64,000 nucleotides of DNA from [Mycobacterium] crassicus (GTDB taxonomy: Bacteria > Actinomycetota > Actinomycetes > Mycobacteriales > Mycobacteriaceae). The notes beneath the pieces are model-generated. The model did not search any database and was not told the origin of the DNA. It saw only the letters and a program-made list of their open reading frames with translations. Below, piece by piece: positions 45,652-59,253 of the stretch; the first letter of the stretch is position 1, and each line of letters starts with the position of its first letter. A program made the position numbers and the translations under genes. The DNA is taken from the NCBI RefSeq assembly GCF_020181615.1, contig NZ_CP084029.1, positions 1,511,206 through 1,575,205 on the forward strand, in the 5' to 3' direction.

Positions 45652-46833
45652 ATGACGACATCGGTGATCGTTGCTGGGGCTCGGACCCCCATCGGCCGGT
45701 TGATGGGTTCGCTGAAGGATTTCTCGGGTAGCGACCTGGGGGCTATCGCCATCGCCGGGGCGCTGGAGAAGGCGCAGATTCCGGCCTCGCTGGTGCAATA
45801 CGTGATCATGGGCCAGGTGCTCACCGCGGGTGCGGGCCAGATGCCGGCCCGGCAGGCGGCGGTGGGTGGAGGCATCGGCTGGGATGTGCCGACGCTGACC
45901 ATCAACAAGATGTGTCTGTCGGGAATCAACGCCATCGCGATGGCAGATCAACTGATCCGCGCCGGCGAATTCGACGTGGTGGTGGCCGGCGGCCAGGAGT
46001 CCATGAGCAAGGCGCCGCACCTGCTGCTGGACAGCCGCGCGGGTTACAAGTACGGCGATGTGACGGTGCGCGACCACCTGGCCTACGACGGCCTGCACGA
46101 CGTGTTCACCGACCAGCCGATGGGTGCGCTGACCGAGCAGCGCAACGACGAGGACAAGTTCACCCGTGCCGAGCAGGACGAGTTCGCCGCTGAATCGCAC
46201 CGCAAGGCCGCCGTGGCCTGGAAGGACGGTGTCTTCGCCGATGAGGTGGTGCCGGTGAAGATCCCGCAGCGCAAGGGGGATCCGCTGGAGTTCACCGAGG
46301 ACGAGGGCATCCGGGCCAACACCACCGCGGACTCGCTGGGCGGGCTCAAGCCGGCATTCCGCAAGGACGGCACCATCACCGCGGGTTCGTCGTCGCAGAT
46401 CTCCGACGGCGCCGCCGCCGTGGTGGTGATGAGCAAGGCCAAGGCGCAGGAACTGGGTCTGGAGTGGCTGTGTGAGATCGGGGCGCACGGCGTCGTGGCC
46501 GGTCCGGATTCGACCCTGCAGTCCCAGCCGGCCAACGCCATCAAAAAGGCCATCGCCCGGGAGGGCATCTCCGTCGACCAACTCGACGTGGTGGAGATCA
46601 ACGAGGCCTTTGCTGCGGTGTCGCTGGCCTCGACCCGGGAACTCGGCGTGAACCCCGACGTCGTCAACGTGCACGGCGGCGCGATCGCCGTCGGACACCC
46701 CATCGGGATGTCCGGGGCGCGCATCACCCTGCACGCTGCCCTCGAGCTCAAGCGGCGCGGATCCGGCTACGCGGTGGCGGCACTGTGCGGGGCCGGCGGC
46801 CAGGGTGACGCACTGATCCTGCGGGCCGGATAG
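45652..46833 (+). CDS. fadA4: acetyl-CoA acetyltransferase
   Basis: 393 residues from ATG 45652, with GGGAGG four bases upstream; a long upstream frame is antisense to the epimerase gene. Thiolase that condenses or cleaves acetoacetyl-CoA. Cys88 (NKMCLSG) is the acyl-carrying nucleophile. The His of [17 protein letters not shown] and the Cys of ALCGAGGQG complete the active site, and [10 protein letters not shown] holds the conserved Asn/Glu. Divergent from the epimerase gene, so both may share control of acyl-CoA use. A small CCTACG/CGTAGG hairpin (46841-46856) follows. Confidence 0.96.
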   Translation: MTTSVIVAGARTPIGRLMGSLKDFSGSDLGAIAIAGALEKAQIPASLVQYVIMGQVLTAGAGQMPARQAAVGGGIGWDVPTLTINKMCLSGINAIAMADQLIRAGEFDVVVAGGQESMSKAPHLLLDSRAGYKYGDVTVRDHLAYDGLHDVFTDQPMGALTEQRNDEDKFTRAEQDEFAAESHRKAAVAWKDGVFADEVVPVKIPQRKGDPLEFTEDEGIRANTTADSLGGLKPAFRKDGTITAGSSSQISDGAAAVVVMSKAKAQELGLEWLCEIGAHGVVAGPDSTLQSQPANAIKKAIAREGISVDQLDVVEINEAFAAVSLASTRELGVNPDVVNVHGGAIAVGHPIGMSGARITLHAALELKRRGSGYAVAALCGAGGQGDALILRAG

Positions 46834-46840
46834 CGGTCTG

Positions 46841-46856
46841 CCTACGGTTGCGTAGG
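46841..46856 (+). terminator. weak hairpin after fadA4
   Basis: CCTACG, loop GTTG, CGTAGG, followed by TTGCT. Six pairs only. Confidence 0.3.
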
Positions 46857-46978
46857 TTGCTGGACCCGCGGAGCGGGCGCCGAAGGAATCGGGTTGTGAT
46901 CTTCCTCATAGTGGGTCTCATCGGGGCGAAGCCGGCCGCCCGCACCGCCGTGGCGACGTACATGACAGACTTGACGGC

Positions 46979-47878
46979 GTGACGCGTCCTCGGCCCTCAG
47001 TCGGTCCGGCATTGGCCGGAGCAGTGGACCTGTCCGGCCTCAAGCAGTCTGCGCAGGCCGGCGGTGCCGGAGGTGACGCCCCGGTGCCACCGGGCGCCAC
47101 GGCGATCACCGAGGCCAATTTCGAAGACGAGGTGCTGGTCCGGTCCAACCAGGTACCGGTGGTGGTGCTGCTGTGGTCCCCGCGCAGCGATGCCTGCATC
47201 CAACTGGCCGACAACCTGGCGGCGTTGGCGGCGAGTGACGGCGCCACGTGGTCGCTGGCGATGATCAACGTCGACGTGGCCCCCCGGGTGGCGCAGGTGT
47301 TCGGTGTGGACGCGGTGCCCACGGTGGTGGCGCTGGCCGCCGGCCAACCCGTTACCAGCTTTCAGGGGCCCCAGCCGCCGGAGCAGTTGCGCCGCTGGGT
47401 GGACTCGCTGCTGTCGGCCACCGCGGGCAAGCTCTCCGGAGGTGGCGACGCAGAGCAGTCGGCCCCGGTCGATCCGGCACTGGCCCAGGCGCGTGAGCAC
47501 CTCGACGCCGGTGACTTCGACGCGGCCCGCGATGCCTACCAGGTGCTGCTCGACGCCGACCCGAACCATGCCGAAGCCAAGGGCGCACTGCGCCAGCTCA
47601 ACTTCCTGGAGCGGGCGACCGCCCGGCCCCCCGATGCGCCGGCGATCGCCGACGGCGCTCCGGATGACATCGAGTCGGCCTTCGCCGCCGCCGACGTGCA
47701 GATCCTCAGCCAGGACGTCAGTGCGGCATTCGACCGGCTGATCGGCTTGGTGCGACGGACCTCCGGTGATGAGCGCGCTGCAGTGCGAACGCGACTGGTG
47801 GAGCTGTTCGAGCTGTTCGACCCGGCCGACCCGGACGTGGTCGCCGGTCGGCGCAACCTGGCCAACGCGCTGTACTGA
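46979..47878 (+). CDS. thioredoxin-fold protein lacking CXXC (YbbN/Rv1324-like)
   Basis: 299 residues, GTG 46979. Residues about 40-145 have a thioredoxin fold (ITEANFEDEVLVRSNQVPVV, then FGVDAVPTVVALAAGQPVT), but the active site reads WSPRSDACIQL instead of WCGPC, leaving one Cys, so it cannot act as a normal dithiol oxidoreductase. The C-terminal half is TPR-like (AREHLDAGDFDAARDAYQVL, and the end RRNLANALY). It matches the YbbN/CnoX-type family, whose members act as chaperone or holdase partners. Its stop is 8 bases from the end of the convergent glgB. Confidence 0.9.
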   Translation: MTRPRPSVGPALAGAVDLSGLKQSAQAGGAGGDAPVPPGATAITEANFEDEVLVRSNQVPVVVLLWSPRSDACIQLADNLAALAASDGATWSLAMINVDVAPRVAQVFGVDAVPTVVALAAGQPVTSFQGPQPPEQLRRWVDSLLSATAGKLSGGGDAEQSAPVDPALAQAREHLDAGDFDAARDAYQVLLDADPNHAEAKGALRQLNFLERATARPPDAPAIADGAPDDIESAFAAADVQILSQDVSAAFDRLIGLVRRTSGDERAAVRTRLVELFELFDPADPDVVAGRRNLANALY

Positions 47879-47886
47879 CCGGTGCG

Positions 47887-50090
47887 CTAGCCGGGCGCCA
47901 GCCAGAGGGCCGACAGCGCGGGCAGTACCAGCACCGCCGAGGCGGGCCGGCCATGCCATGGTTCGTCGGTGGCTGGAACCTCACCGAGATTGCCAGCCCC
48001 CGAACCCCGGTAGCCGACCGCATCGGTGTTGAGCACTTCGCGCCACCGGCCGGCGCGCGGCAGACCCAGGTGGTAGTCGGTGTGGTCGATGCCGGAGAAA
48101 TTGAACACGCAGGCCAGCATCGAACCGTCGGCGCCGTAACGCAGGAAGCTCAACACATTGTTGGTGGAGTCGTTGGCGTCGATCCACGAGTAGCTCCCCG
48201 GATTCTCGTCCTGGCTCCACAGCGCCGGAAGGGCGCGGTAGTGGGCGTTGATGTCACCGACCAGGCGCAAGATCCCGGTGGAGTAGCCGTCGGTGTCCTC
48301 GAGTTGGAACCAGTCGAGTCCGCGGTCGTGGCACCACTCGCTGTGCTGGCCGAACTCCTGGCCCATGAACAGCAGTTGCTTACCGGGATGCGCCCATTGG
48401 TAGGCCAATAGCGCCCGCAGTCCCGCGGCCTTCTGGTGGTCGTCACCGGGCATCCGCGACCATAGCGTGCCCTTGCCGTGCACCACCTCGTCGTGGCTGA
48501 TAGGCAGCACGTAGTTCTCGTTGTAGGCGTAGAGCATCGAGAAGGTCATGTTGTGGTGGTGATAGCTGCGATGCACCGGGTCGTGGCCGAGGTAGGCCAG
48601 TGTGTCGTGCATCCAGCCCATGTTCCACTTCATCGAAAACCCCAGGCCGCCAAGGCTTGTATCCCGGGTGACGCCCGGCCAGGAGGTGGATTCCTCAGCG
48701 ATGGTCACAATGCCCGGCGCAACCCGGTGCGCGGTCGCGTTCAGCTCCTGTAGGAACTGCACCGCCTCCAGGTTCTCCCTGCCGCCGTGGATGTTGGGAG
48801 TCCATCCGCCGTCGGGCCGTGAATAGTCCAGGTAGAGCATCGATGCCACCGCGTCCACCCGCAAGCCGTCGACATGGAACTCGGTCAGCCAGTACAGCGC
48901 GTTGGCGACCAGGAAGTTGCGCACTTCCGCCCGACCGAAGTCGAAGACGTAGGTGCCCCAGTCGAGTTGCTCTCCTCGCCGTGGATCTGAGTGTTCGTAG
49001 AGCGCGGTCCCGTCGAAACGGCCGAGTGCCCAGTCGTCCTTGGGGAAGTGCGCCGGCACCCAGTCCACGATGACGCCGATCCCGGCCCGGTGCAGCGCGT
49101 CGACCAGCGCCCGGAAATCGTCGGGTGTGCCGAAGCGTGCGGTGGGGGCGTAGTACGACGTCACCTGGTAGCCCCACGACCCGCCGAACGGGTGCTCGGC
49201 CACCGGCAAGAGTTCGACGTGCGTGAAGCCGTGCAGCACCACGTATTCCGTCAGCTCAGCTGCGAGCTGCCGGTAATCGAGCCCCGGCCGCCACGAGCCC
49301 AGATGCACCTCGTAGGTGCTCATCGGCTCGGCCAGCGGATTACGCCCGGGCCGCTGCGCCATCCACTCGGTGTCGGTCCAGATGTAGGTGCTCTGCGAAA
49401 CGCGTGACGCGGTTCGCGGCGGTACCTCGGTGGCGAAGGCGAACGGGTCGGCGCGATCGCTGATCCCGCCGTCGGCGGTGTGAATGCGGAACTTGTACAG
49501 CCCGTCGGCGGGAAAGTCGGGCCAGAACACCTCCCAGACCCCGGAGGAACCCAACGACCGCAGCGGGGCGTCGTTGCTGTCCCAACCGTTGAAGTCCCCG
49601 ATCAGGCCCACGCCGATGGCGTTGGGCGCCCACACCGCGAACGACACCCCGGAGACGTCACCGTCGGGGGTGGTGAACGTGCGGTGATGCGCGCCCATCA
49701 CTTCCCACAGGCGCTCGTGGCGGCCCTCGGCCAACAGGTGCAGGTCGAACTCACCCAGGGTCGGCGCGAAGCGATAACCGTCGGCGACCGTCCGGACTCC
49801 GGTGGGCTCGGCGAATTCGGCCGATTCCGGGTGGTGCACCTCCAGTCGGTAGTCGACGAGGCCGGTGAAGGGCAGCGCGACCGCGAACAGCCCGGAGCCG
49901 AGGTGCCGCATGTCGAACCGGTCGGTGCCGACGAGCGCCACCACCCGGTGCGCCCGTGGCCGCAGCAACCGGAGCACCGTGACGCCGTCGTATTCGTGAG
50001 CGCCCAGGATCGCGTGTGGATCGTGGTGTTCTCCGGCCAGCAGGCGGGCCAGATCCGAGGGTTCGGGCATCAGGCGTTGGGTCATCGTGT

Positions 50091-50094
<4 letters not shown>
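47887..50094 (-). CDS. glgB: 1,4-alpha-glucan branching enzyme
   Basis: 735 residues from GTG 50094, whose GTGA overlaps the glgE stop; ATG 50085 is an alternative. Makes alpha-1,6 branches in glycogen and alpha-glucan. N-terminal carbohydrate-binding modules (about 20-220), then a GH13 barrel with the motifs DWVPAHFP, the nucleophile Asp in [12 protein letters not shown], the acid Glu in [11 protein letters not shown] and [10 protein letters not shown]-terminal beta domain ends SALWLAPG. Works with GlgE to form branched maltosyl-built glucan. Convergent with the thioredoxin-like gene. Confidence 0.97.
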
Positions 50095-52139
<2,045 letters not shown>

Positions 52140-52266
52140 TCCGTTCGTCGTCGGGCTATGCGCCCACGGTAATCGGTGGCCGGACCAGACCGGGCGTAGC
52201 GACCGGTTCGCAACCGAATCGTCGGGTCCTATGTGGCGGTCCCAGCCTCGCCCCGCCGAACCGCCG

Positions 52267-52272
52267 TAATGT
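52267..52272 (+). promoter_or_regulatory. -10 box for glgP
   Basis: TAATGT ends 8 bases before the GTG at 52281. The 141-base gap between glgE and glgP also must hold the glgE promoter, which I could not place. Confidence 0.45.
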
Positions 52273-52280
52273 GGTGATGC

Positions 52281-54863
52281 GTGAAGGCCCTCCGCCGGTT
52301 CACCGTTCGAGCCCATCTGCCCGAGCGGCTCATGGCGCTCAAACAGCTGTCGATGAACCTGCGCTGGTCGTGGGAGCAGCCCACCCAGGAACTGTTCGCC
52401 GCAATTGACCCCGAGCTGTGGGACGGATGCGGCCGCGACCCGGTGGCGCTGCTCGGAGCGGTCAGTCCCGCCCGGCTCGACCAACTGGCCGCCGACGAGG
52501 CGTTCACCGCCCGGCTGGACGCGTTGTCGGCCGATCTCACCGAGTATCTGACCCGGCCGCGGTGGTATCAGCGCCAGCAGGATGCCGGTGCGGCGCTGCC
52601 GGTCGGCATCGCCTACTTCTCGATGGAGTTCGGCGTCGCCGAGGCCCTGCCGAATTACTCCGGCGGACTGGGGATCCTGGCCGGGGACCACTTGAAGTCG
52701 GCGTCGGACCTGGGCGTGCCGTTGATCGCCGTCGGGCTCTACTACCGCTCCGGATACTTCCGGCAGTCGTTGTCCGTCGATGGCTGGCAACGGGAGACAT
52801 ATCCGTCGCTGGACCCGCAGGGGCTGCCGTTGCGGCTGCTGGTCGACCCCACCGGCGCACCGGTCCTGATCGAAGTCGCCCTGCCCGGGGCCGGCCGACT
52901 GAGGGCACGAATCTGGGTCGCGCAGGTCGGACGGGTGCCGTTGCTGCTGCTGGACTCCGACATCGGCGAGAACGTGCATCAGCTGCGCGGGGTCACCGAT
53001 CGACTGTACGGCGGTGACCAGGAGCACCGGATCCGCCAGGAGATCCTGGCCGGCATCGGCGGGGTGCGGGCGATCCGGGCGTTCACCAAGCTCGAAGGAC
53101 TGCCGGCCCCCGAGGTGTTCCACATGAACGAGGGCCACGCCGGCTTCCTCGGGATCGAACGCATCCGCGAGCTGATCGCCGGGGAAGGGCTGGACTTCGA
53201 CACCGCGCTGGCGGTGGTGCGGTCGGCGACGGTGTTCACCACCCACACCCCGGTACCGGCCGGGATCGACCGCTTCGGCACCGGGATGGTGCGCCGCTAC
53301 TTCGCCGGCGAGGATGAGGCGCTGGCGGCCGGGGTGCCCGTCGATCGGATCGTCGAGCTGGGCGCCGAGGACGATCCCGGCACCTTCAACATGGCCCACA
53401 TGGGGCTGCGGTTGGCGCAGCGGGCCAACGGGGTGTCGCGGCTGCACGGCCGGGTCAGCCGGGCCATGTTCAACGGTCTGTGGCCCGGATTCGACAGCGA
53501 CGAGGTGCCTATCGGGTCGATCACCAACGGCGTGCATGCGGCAAGTTGGGCGGCGGCGCCCTGGTTGCAGCTGAGCCGTGACCTGGCGGCCCCGGACTCG
53601 TTCAGCGAGCCGGCGGCCTGGCAGCGCCTGCAGCAGGTCGATCCGGTGACGCTGTGGTCGATTCGCGCACAGCTGCGGTCGCTGCTCGTCGACGAAGTAC
53701 GATTGCGGCTGCTGCATTCCGGGCTGGACCGTGGCGCATCCGAAGCCGAGTTGGGTTGGATCGCAACGGCGTTCGACCCCGATGTACTTACCATCGGGTT
53801 TGCGCGCCGGGTGCCGACCTACAAGCGCCTGACCCTGATGCTGCGCGACTCCGACCGGCTGGAGCAACTGTTGCTCGACGAGCATCGTCCGGTCCAGCTG
53901 ATCGTGGCCGGCAAGTCTCATCCGGCCGACGACGACGGCAAGGCGCTGATCCAGCAGATTGTGCGGTTCGCCGACCGCCCCGAGGTGCGCCACCGGATCG
54001 CGTTTCTGCCCGACTACGACATGTCGATGGCGCGCCGGCTCTACGCCGGATGCGATGTCTGGCTGAACAATCCGCTGCGGCCGCTGGAGGCCTGCGGTAC
54101 CTCGGGGATGAAGAGCGCGCTCAACGGCGGCCTGAACCTGTCGATCCGCGACGGCTGGTGGGATGAGTGGTTCGACGGGGAGAACGGCTGGGCCATCCCC
54201 ACCGCGGACGGGGTTGCCGACGAGAACCGGCGCGACGATCTGGAAGCCGCGGCACTCTACGGACTGTTGGCGCAGTCGGTGGTGCCGCGGTTCTACGAGC
54301 GTGACGACCGCGGCGTGCCGCCGCGCTGGATCGAGATGGTGCACCACACGCTGCAGACGCTGGGCCCCAAGGTGTTGGCCTCGCGGATGGTGCACGACTA
54401 CGTCGAGCAGTGCTACGCCCCGGCGGCGATGTCGCTGCGGCGGACCTGCGAACCGGTCGACGGCGTGACCTACGGCGCGGCCCGCCGACTGGCCGAGTAC
54501 TGCCGCCGGGCGCGACAGGCTTGGCCGCAGATCCAGATCACCGACGTCGACAGCACGGGGTTGCCTGATGCGCCGCTGCTCGGTTCGCGGTTGACGTTGA
54601 CCGCGACCGTGCGACTCGCCGGGCTGCGACCGGACGAGGTGGCGGTACAGGCCGTGCTGGGTCGGGTGGACTCCGGGGACAGCCTGCTGGAACCGGTGAC
54701 GGTGGCGATGGCGCATGCGCAGACTGCGGCCGACGGCACCGAAGTCTTCTCGACGACCACCCCGCTACCGGTCGCCGGCTCGGTGGGCTACACGGTTCGG
54801 GTGCTGCCCAGCCACCCGCTGCTGTCCGGCGATGCCGAACTGGGACTGGTCACATTGGCCTGA
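52281..54863 (+). CDS. glgP: alpha-glucan phosphorylase
   Basis: 860 residues, GTG 52281. Releases glucose-1-phosphate from the non-reducing ends of alpha-glucans, using PLP. Signatures: N-terminal [50 protein letters not shown], and the PLP-binding Lys in [16 protein letters not shown]. It belongs to the AGP/MalP-type subgroup with an N-terminal DUF3417 domain. A C-terminal beta domain (about 740-860) follows the catalytic part. Convergent with the PGRS gene, stops 13 bases apart. It may feed glucose-1-phosphate back from the glucan built by glgE and glgB. Confidence 0.96.
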   Translation: MKALRRFTVRAHLPERLMALKQLSMNLRWSWEQPTQELFAAIDPELWDGCGRDPVALLGAVSPARLDQLAADEAFTARLDALSADLTEYLTRPRWYQRQQDAGAALPVGIAYFSMEFGVAEALPNYSGGLGILAGDHLKSASDLGVPLIAVGLYYRSGYFRQSLSVDGWQRETYPSLDPQGLPLRLLVDPTGAPVLIEVALPGAGRLRARIWVAQVGRVPLLLLDSDIGENVHQLRGVTDRLYGGDQEHRIRQEILAGIGGVRAIRAFTKLEGLPAPEVFHMNEGHAGFLGIERIRELIAGEGLDFDTALAVVRSATVFTTHTPVPAGIDRFGTGMVRRYFAGEDEALAAGVPVDRIVELGAEDDPGTFNMAHMGLRLAQRANGVSRLHGRVSRAMFNGLWPGFDSDEVPIGSITNGVHAASWAAAPWLQLSRDLAAPDSFSEPAAWQRLQQVDPVTLWSIRAQLRSLLVDEVRLRLLHSGLDRGASEAELGWIATAFDPDVLTIGFARRVPTYKRLTLMLRDSDRLEQLLLDEHRPVQLIVAGKSHPADDDGKALIQQIVRFADRPEVRHRIAFLPDYDMSMARRLYAGCDVWLNNPLRPLEACGTSGMKSALNGGLNLSIRDGWWDEWFDGENGWAIPTADGVADENRRDDLEAAALYGLLAQSVVPRFYERDDRGVPPRWIEMVHHTLQTLGPKVLASRMVHDYVEQCYAPAAMSLRRTCEPVDGVTYGAARRLAEYCRRARQAWPQIQITDVDSTGLPDAPLLGSRLTLTATVRLAGLRPDEVAVQAVLGRVDSGDSLLEPVTVAMAHAQTAADGTEVFSTTTPLPVAGSVGYTVRVLPSHPLLSGDAELGLVTLA

Positions 54864-54876
54864 CGGCCCGCACGGT

Positions 54877-57641
54877 TTACGGACGGTTCTGTCCGGCGGT
54901 CCCGGTGGTGCCGGGGGTCCCATCCGCGCCACCGTTGCCACCCGCGCCACCGTTGCCGCCGGTGTACTGCTCAGCGGTGCCGTTGCCGCCGTTTCCGCCG
55001 GTACCGCCGGTGCCGTTGCCATTCGGGCCTACAGATCCGCCGTTGCCGCCCTGCCCGCCGTCGCCGCCGTAGCCCCAATTTGTGCCGTTGCCGCCGTTGC
55101 CGCCGTTCCCACCGGCGGTGCCGTTGCCGCCGTTGCCACCGTTGCCGCCACCGCCGTTGTTGACATCAGCGCCGGTATCGCCGTTGCCGCCGTTGCCACC
55201 GCGACCGCCGTCGGCGCCGGCCCCGGTACCGCCGTTGCCGCCGTTGCCACCGTTGCCGCCGTAGACGTGACCGCCATCGCCGCCATTACCCCCGGCGCCG
55301 CCGTCGGCGCCTGCGTAGCCGCCGGCACCGCCCCGGCCGCCGCTGGTGGCGGTGGTGCCCCAACCGCCCTGACCGCCGTTGCCGCCGTCGCCGCCGTTGC
55401 CGGCAGTACTGCCGGGGGCGCCTGCCCCGCCGCCGCCTCCGCCGCCGTATAGCCGGTGCCATCGGCGTATTGGTGCACGATGCTGCCGCCGGCACCACCG
55501 GTGCCGCCCTTGCCGCCGGTGAACCCGTCAACCGAGCCGCCGGTGCCGCCGTTTCCGCCGGCGCCACCAACGCCGTCGGCGGGCCGCTGGGCGCCGCCGG
55601 CGCCGCCGTAGCCGCCCCACCCGGCGTCCCCGTTGGTGCCGGCGTTGCCGCCCTTGCCGCCGTCGCCGCCGGAGCCGCTCCCGCTGTCGCCCCCGTTGCC
55701 CCCGTTTCCGGCGTGGCCGCCCGCACCAGCACTGCCGCCGTCACCGCCGTTGCCGGCGCGCATGCCGCCCAGGAGGCTGACGCCGCCCTCGCCGCCGTTG
55801 CCGGCGGTGCCGTAATCACCGGCGCTGCCGCCGTTGCCGGCGTTGCCCCCGGCGCCGCCCTTGCCTTCCGGAATGCCCGGGGCGCCGATGCCGGCAGCAA
55901 GACCGCGACCGCCGTCGCCGCCGTTTCCGGCGTTGCCGGCGCCGTCAGCATTGCCGCCGTTGCCGCCGGCTCCACCGCTGCCGCCGTTGCCGACACTGCC
56001 GACCGGGGCACTGACGCCGTCGGTGTTCCCGTGGTAGTTGCCGCCGACGAATCCGTTGCCGCCGACGCCCCCGTTACCGGCGGTGCCGCCGTCACCGGCG
56101 TTACCGCCGTTGCCGCCGTTGCCGCCGTTGCCGGCATTGCCGCCGTCGTGGCCCGTGCCACCTTCGCCGCCCCAGCCGCCGTTGCCGCCCGCACCACCCC
56201 AACCGGCTGCGCCGGCATTGCCGCCGTTGCCGCCGTTGCCGCCGTTGCCGGCGTCTCCGGCGACGCCGAAGCGAATCGGGTCGTTGGGGCTGGCCCAGCC
56301 GTACGAATCCCATCCACCCTTCCCGCCGTCGCCGGCGGTACCTCCTGCTCCGGCGTGGCCGCCGGCACCGGTGTCGCCGCCCTTACCGCCGTTGCCACCG
56401 TCGCCGCCGTGGCCGCCCGTACCGGCGTTGCCGACCGTTCCGCTGGTACCGAAGAGCCCGTTGGCGCCGGAGAGCCCACCGCGCGCGCCCCAGCCTCCGG
56501 ATCCGCCGGCCCCGCCCTGTCCGCCGTTGCCGGCGACGCTGGGGCCGTAACCGCCGTCGCCGCCGTTGCCGCCCGCACCGCCGTTGCCGCCGCTGCCTCC
56601 GGACCCGCCGCTGCCCGCGTTGCCGAAGAACAGTCCACCGGCTCCGCCGTTGCCGCCCACGCCGCCGAATCCGCCGGACTGACCGTCGTGCCCGGATTCA
56701 CCGGCCTGGGCCGCGAGACCGGCACTCCCGTCGCTGCCGTCGCCGCCATCGGTCCCGTTGCCGCCGTTTCCGCCGTGGCCGCCGTTGCTGAACCAGAGTC
56801 CGCCTGCACCGCCCGCGCCGCCCGCACCGCCGGATCCACCTGCTGTGCCGTTGCCCCCGTTGCCGCCGTTGCCGCCATTGCCGAAGAAGGTCCCGCCGGC
56901 TCCGCCGATCCCGCCGGCGCCCCCGTTACCCCCGCCGATTCCGTCCGTGCCGTTGCCGCCGGTGCCCCCGTTGCCGAACAGGAACGCGGCATTGCCGGCC
57001 TGTCCCGCAGTTCCGTTGATCGGAACCAGGTATTCGACCGCGCTGAGTGCGCTGACCTCCGGCGAGGGCGCCGCGCCGCCGGCATTGCCGCCGTCGCCGA
57101 TCAGCCAGCCGGCGCTGCCGCCGTTGCCGCCGTAGTAGCCGTCGCCACCGTCGCCGAACAACAAGCCGCCGTCGCCGCCGTCGGGATGCTCAGCGGTTCC
57201 GGCGGCCCCGTTGCCGATCAGGAACTGGCCGGACCAGGTGTTGACCCAGTCGGCGACCTGAATCCCCTCGGGGCTGTTGATCCAGTCGTCGATCGCCCCG
57301 TGGATGGGGGTGTAGAAGTACTGCTCGAACCATCCACCAGTGTCGAGGGTGTTGGCGAGCGCCACGTCGGGTCCGGTGTTGACGGCCCACGAAGGGTCAG
57401 CCCAGGCGATCGAATCCAGCCAGGCGCTCAGGTCCCCCCAGTTCTGGGCCGAGTCGACGACGGTCGTGGGTGCGTCGAGCGAGCCGAACAGGTCAAAGAA
57501 CCAGTCGAAATCCGCATTCGCCTGCGGTGCGGTAACCATCGGGCTGAGTCCGAATGCCGCGATTACTCCAGTGACCGTGCCGAGTTGGCGCCGGCGGCGC
57601 CGCGACCGATTGCTGGCTGCCATTCGGCGTCGATTTGCCAT
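54877..57641 (-). CDS. secreted PGRS-repeat protein, one frameshift near the C-terminus
   Basis: From ATG 57641 (AGGTGGGGG ribosome site). Residues 1-43 are a long twin-basic signal peptide ([20 protein letters not shown], cut after ANA43); about 120 unique residues follow, then roughly 700 residues of Gly-Gly-X/Gly-Asn-Gly-Gly repeats. No PE domain. Near 55447-55448, after HQYADGTGY, the frame shifts: the original frame becomes Ala/Thr-rich to a stop at 55029, while the shifted frame goes on as Gly-rich PGRS to TAA 54877-54879 (ends GTAGQNRP). One missing base explains this. Either a true truncation or an assembly error in GC-rich repeats. Secreted PGRS proteins of this build occur in many mycobacteria; role unknown. 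Confidence 0.75.
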
Positions 57642-57699
57642 GATCGCGTACCCCCACCTAAGGCCAAGCTGATTAAAATTCATGGCCGGTGTGAGGATG

Positions 57700-57729
57700 A
57701 TTCTATTCACCGAGGAGATAGTCAGTAAA
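57700..57729 (-). promoter_or_regulatory. candidate promoter of the PGRS gene
   Basis: On the minus strand TTTACT (57729-57724) and TAGAAT (57705-57700) are 18 bases apart in an unusually AT-rich 140-base gap. The leader to the ATG at 57641 would be about 50 bases. Confidence 0.4.
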
Positions 57730-57787
57730 TACCTAGAGAATTATTACATTTGGTGCTTGTTTTTATACCGCACCACTGCGGTCGCCG

Positions 57788-59233
57788 TCAGGGGAAGCGC
57801 TGCAGACACCGGTCGAAGTCGCCGAGCACCCCGGTTCGATAGGCGTCGATGCGGGAGAATCCGGCCGGCACCGACTCACCGTTGATGTCCCCGGCCGCAA
57901 GGCCGTTGGTGAGTAACCCGGCGACGGCCTCGTCCAGGTCGCCGGCGGTCAGCGCGATGGTGCCGCCGTTGGAGGTGGTTACCCCCTGGGACAGCTTGGT
58001 GGTGGCCACCCCGGTCAGGCACGCGGTTCGTAACGCGGCCGCGGCATTGTCGAGCACCAGGCCGCCGTGCTCGATCTGCACCGCCTGCATGTACCGCGAG
58101 ACGAGCACCGAGTAGGCGGTGTTGTCGCCGGACAGGGTCGCCAACTTCGCATCCTTACTGGGCGTGCCCATGGTCTGCAGGCCGGGCAGGTCGACCGTGA
58201 TGGTGTTGGTCGCCGGACAGTACGACGCCGGGCGGCTGGGGCGGGCATCGGTGCACGACGCCGTCGCGGCATCGAAGGAGAGCTGCGGCGGTTTGGCCGG
58301 GGTGAACAGGATGTTCATCGCTTCGACGACGACCCGGACCGAGTCCTCGCTGACCGGCACCTCACCGGTTTCGTTCTGCTGCAGCTGGATCGGTAGCTCA
58401 CCGCGCCGCTGCTCGATCTCCTTGGCGTCGATGGACCGGCACGAGTCCGCGCCCTCGGTGAACCCGAACTGAAACGCCGAGATTCGCTCGAAGGCCGAAC
58501 CGTGCTCGTTGTTGCCGACGGTCTCCCCGGGATTCAGCAGCGGATCGCGCAGCGCCAGCATCGCCGCCAGCACGCCGTTCAACCCGTCGCCGGTGCTGAG
58601 GGTGAACCGCGGCGAGTCGCCGTGGGCCACCCACCGCAGGTAGACCCCGGCCAGGCAGTCGGCCTGCTGTTCGGCAACCAGCGTCGGGGTCTGGCGTCGC
58701 TTGGTGATACCGGCCGTTCGCGCTATCGCGTGGCCGTACTCGTGGGCGAGCACCATGGTGATCGCCATGTCGCCGTAGGCATTACGCAGCGCCGGCAGCA
58801 GCAGCCGGCGGTCCCACCCGATGGTGTTGTCCAGGTAGCAGTAGGCCGCGTTGATCAGCAGGAAAGTCCTGTTCCTGCAGAACGTTCCCTTCCGTTGCCC
58901 GGGGTCCCAGGACAGCAATGAACTCGCCGGTTTGAAGTCGCCGTCGAAGGTGTTGGGATAGGTGGTCGTCCAGAACGCCTCGAGATCGCTGACCGATTGG
59001 GCGGCGAGCTGGTCGATCCGGCCGCCGTCGGTGCCTTTGACCTCGCGGTCAGGCGGCGGGGCATCGGGCCGCAGGCCGGTGGGCCCGTCGACCGCCTGCA
59101 GGCCGCCCACCCGGAACGGGTCGGCAAAGATCGACACCGGTGTGCCGTCCAGCATCCGGGCGCATCCGCTCAACAGCAGGATCAGGGTGCCGGCGGTGGC
59201 CAGTACACGGGCGCTGCGGCGGGAGAGGCGCAT
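57788..59233 (-). CDS. zinc metallopeptidase lipoprotein
   Basis: 481 residues from ATG 59233. Lipoprotein signal with lipobox LLLLSGC (Cys24). The zinc-peptidase motif VLAHEYGHAI (about 160) supplies two His and the catalytic Glu, and a downstream LVAEQQADCLAG supplies the third ligand, as in the putative neutral zinc metallopeptidase family (YpfJ-like). The C-terminal half shows repeated DxxxxS regions and conserved Cys (ASCTDARP, RPASYCPATN) that may form disulfides. It should sit on the outer face of the membrane; substrate unknown. The much longer upstream frame is antisense or shadow within dinG and was rejected. Confidence 0.87.
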   Translation of the reverse strand: MRLSRRSARVLATAGTLILLLSGCARMLDGTPVSIFADPFRVGGLQAVDGPTGLRPDAPPPDREVKGTDGGRIDQLAAQSVSDLEAFWTTTYPNTFDGDFKPASSLLSWDPGQRKGTFCRNRTFLLINAAYCYLDNTIGWDRRLLLPALRNAYGDMAITMVLAHEYGHAIARTAGITKRRQTPTLVAEQQADCLAGVYLRWVAHGDSPRFTLSTGDGLNGVLAAMLALRDPLLNPGETVGNNEHGSAFERISAFQFGFTEGADSCRSIDAKEIEQRRGELPIQLQQNETGEVPVSEDSVRVVVEAMNILFTPAKPPQLSFDAATASCTDARPSRPASYCPATNTITVDLPGLQTMGTPSKDAKLATLSGDNTAYSVLVSRYMQAVQIEHGGLVLDNAAAALRTACLTGVATTKLSQGVTTSNGGTIALTAGDLDEAVAGLLTNGLAAGDINGESVPAGFSRIDAYRTGVLGDFDRCLQRFP

Positions 59234-59253
59234 GGGGAATGACGATAGTGGCC

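Noticed and set aside
55082..57135. Long plus-strand frames rich in Pro-Pro-Leu and in Ala/Val
   Set aside because: They are exact antisense or shifted readings of the PGRS Gly-rich repeat; no start sites or domains.
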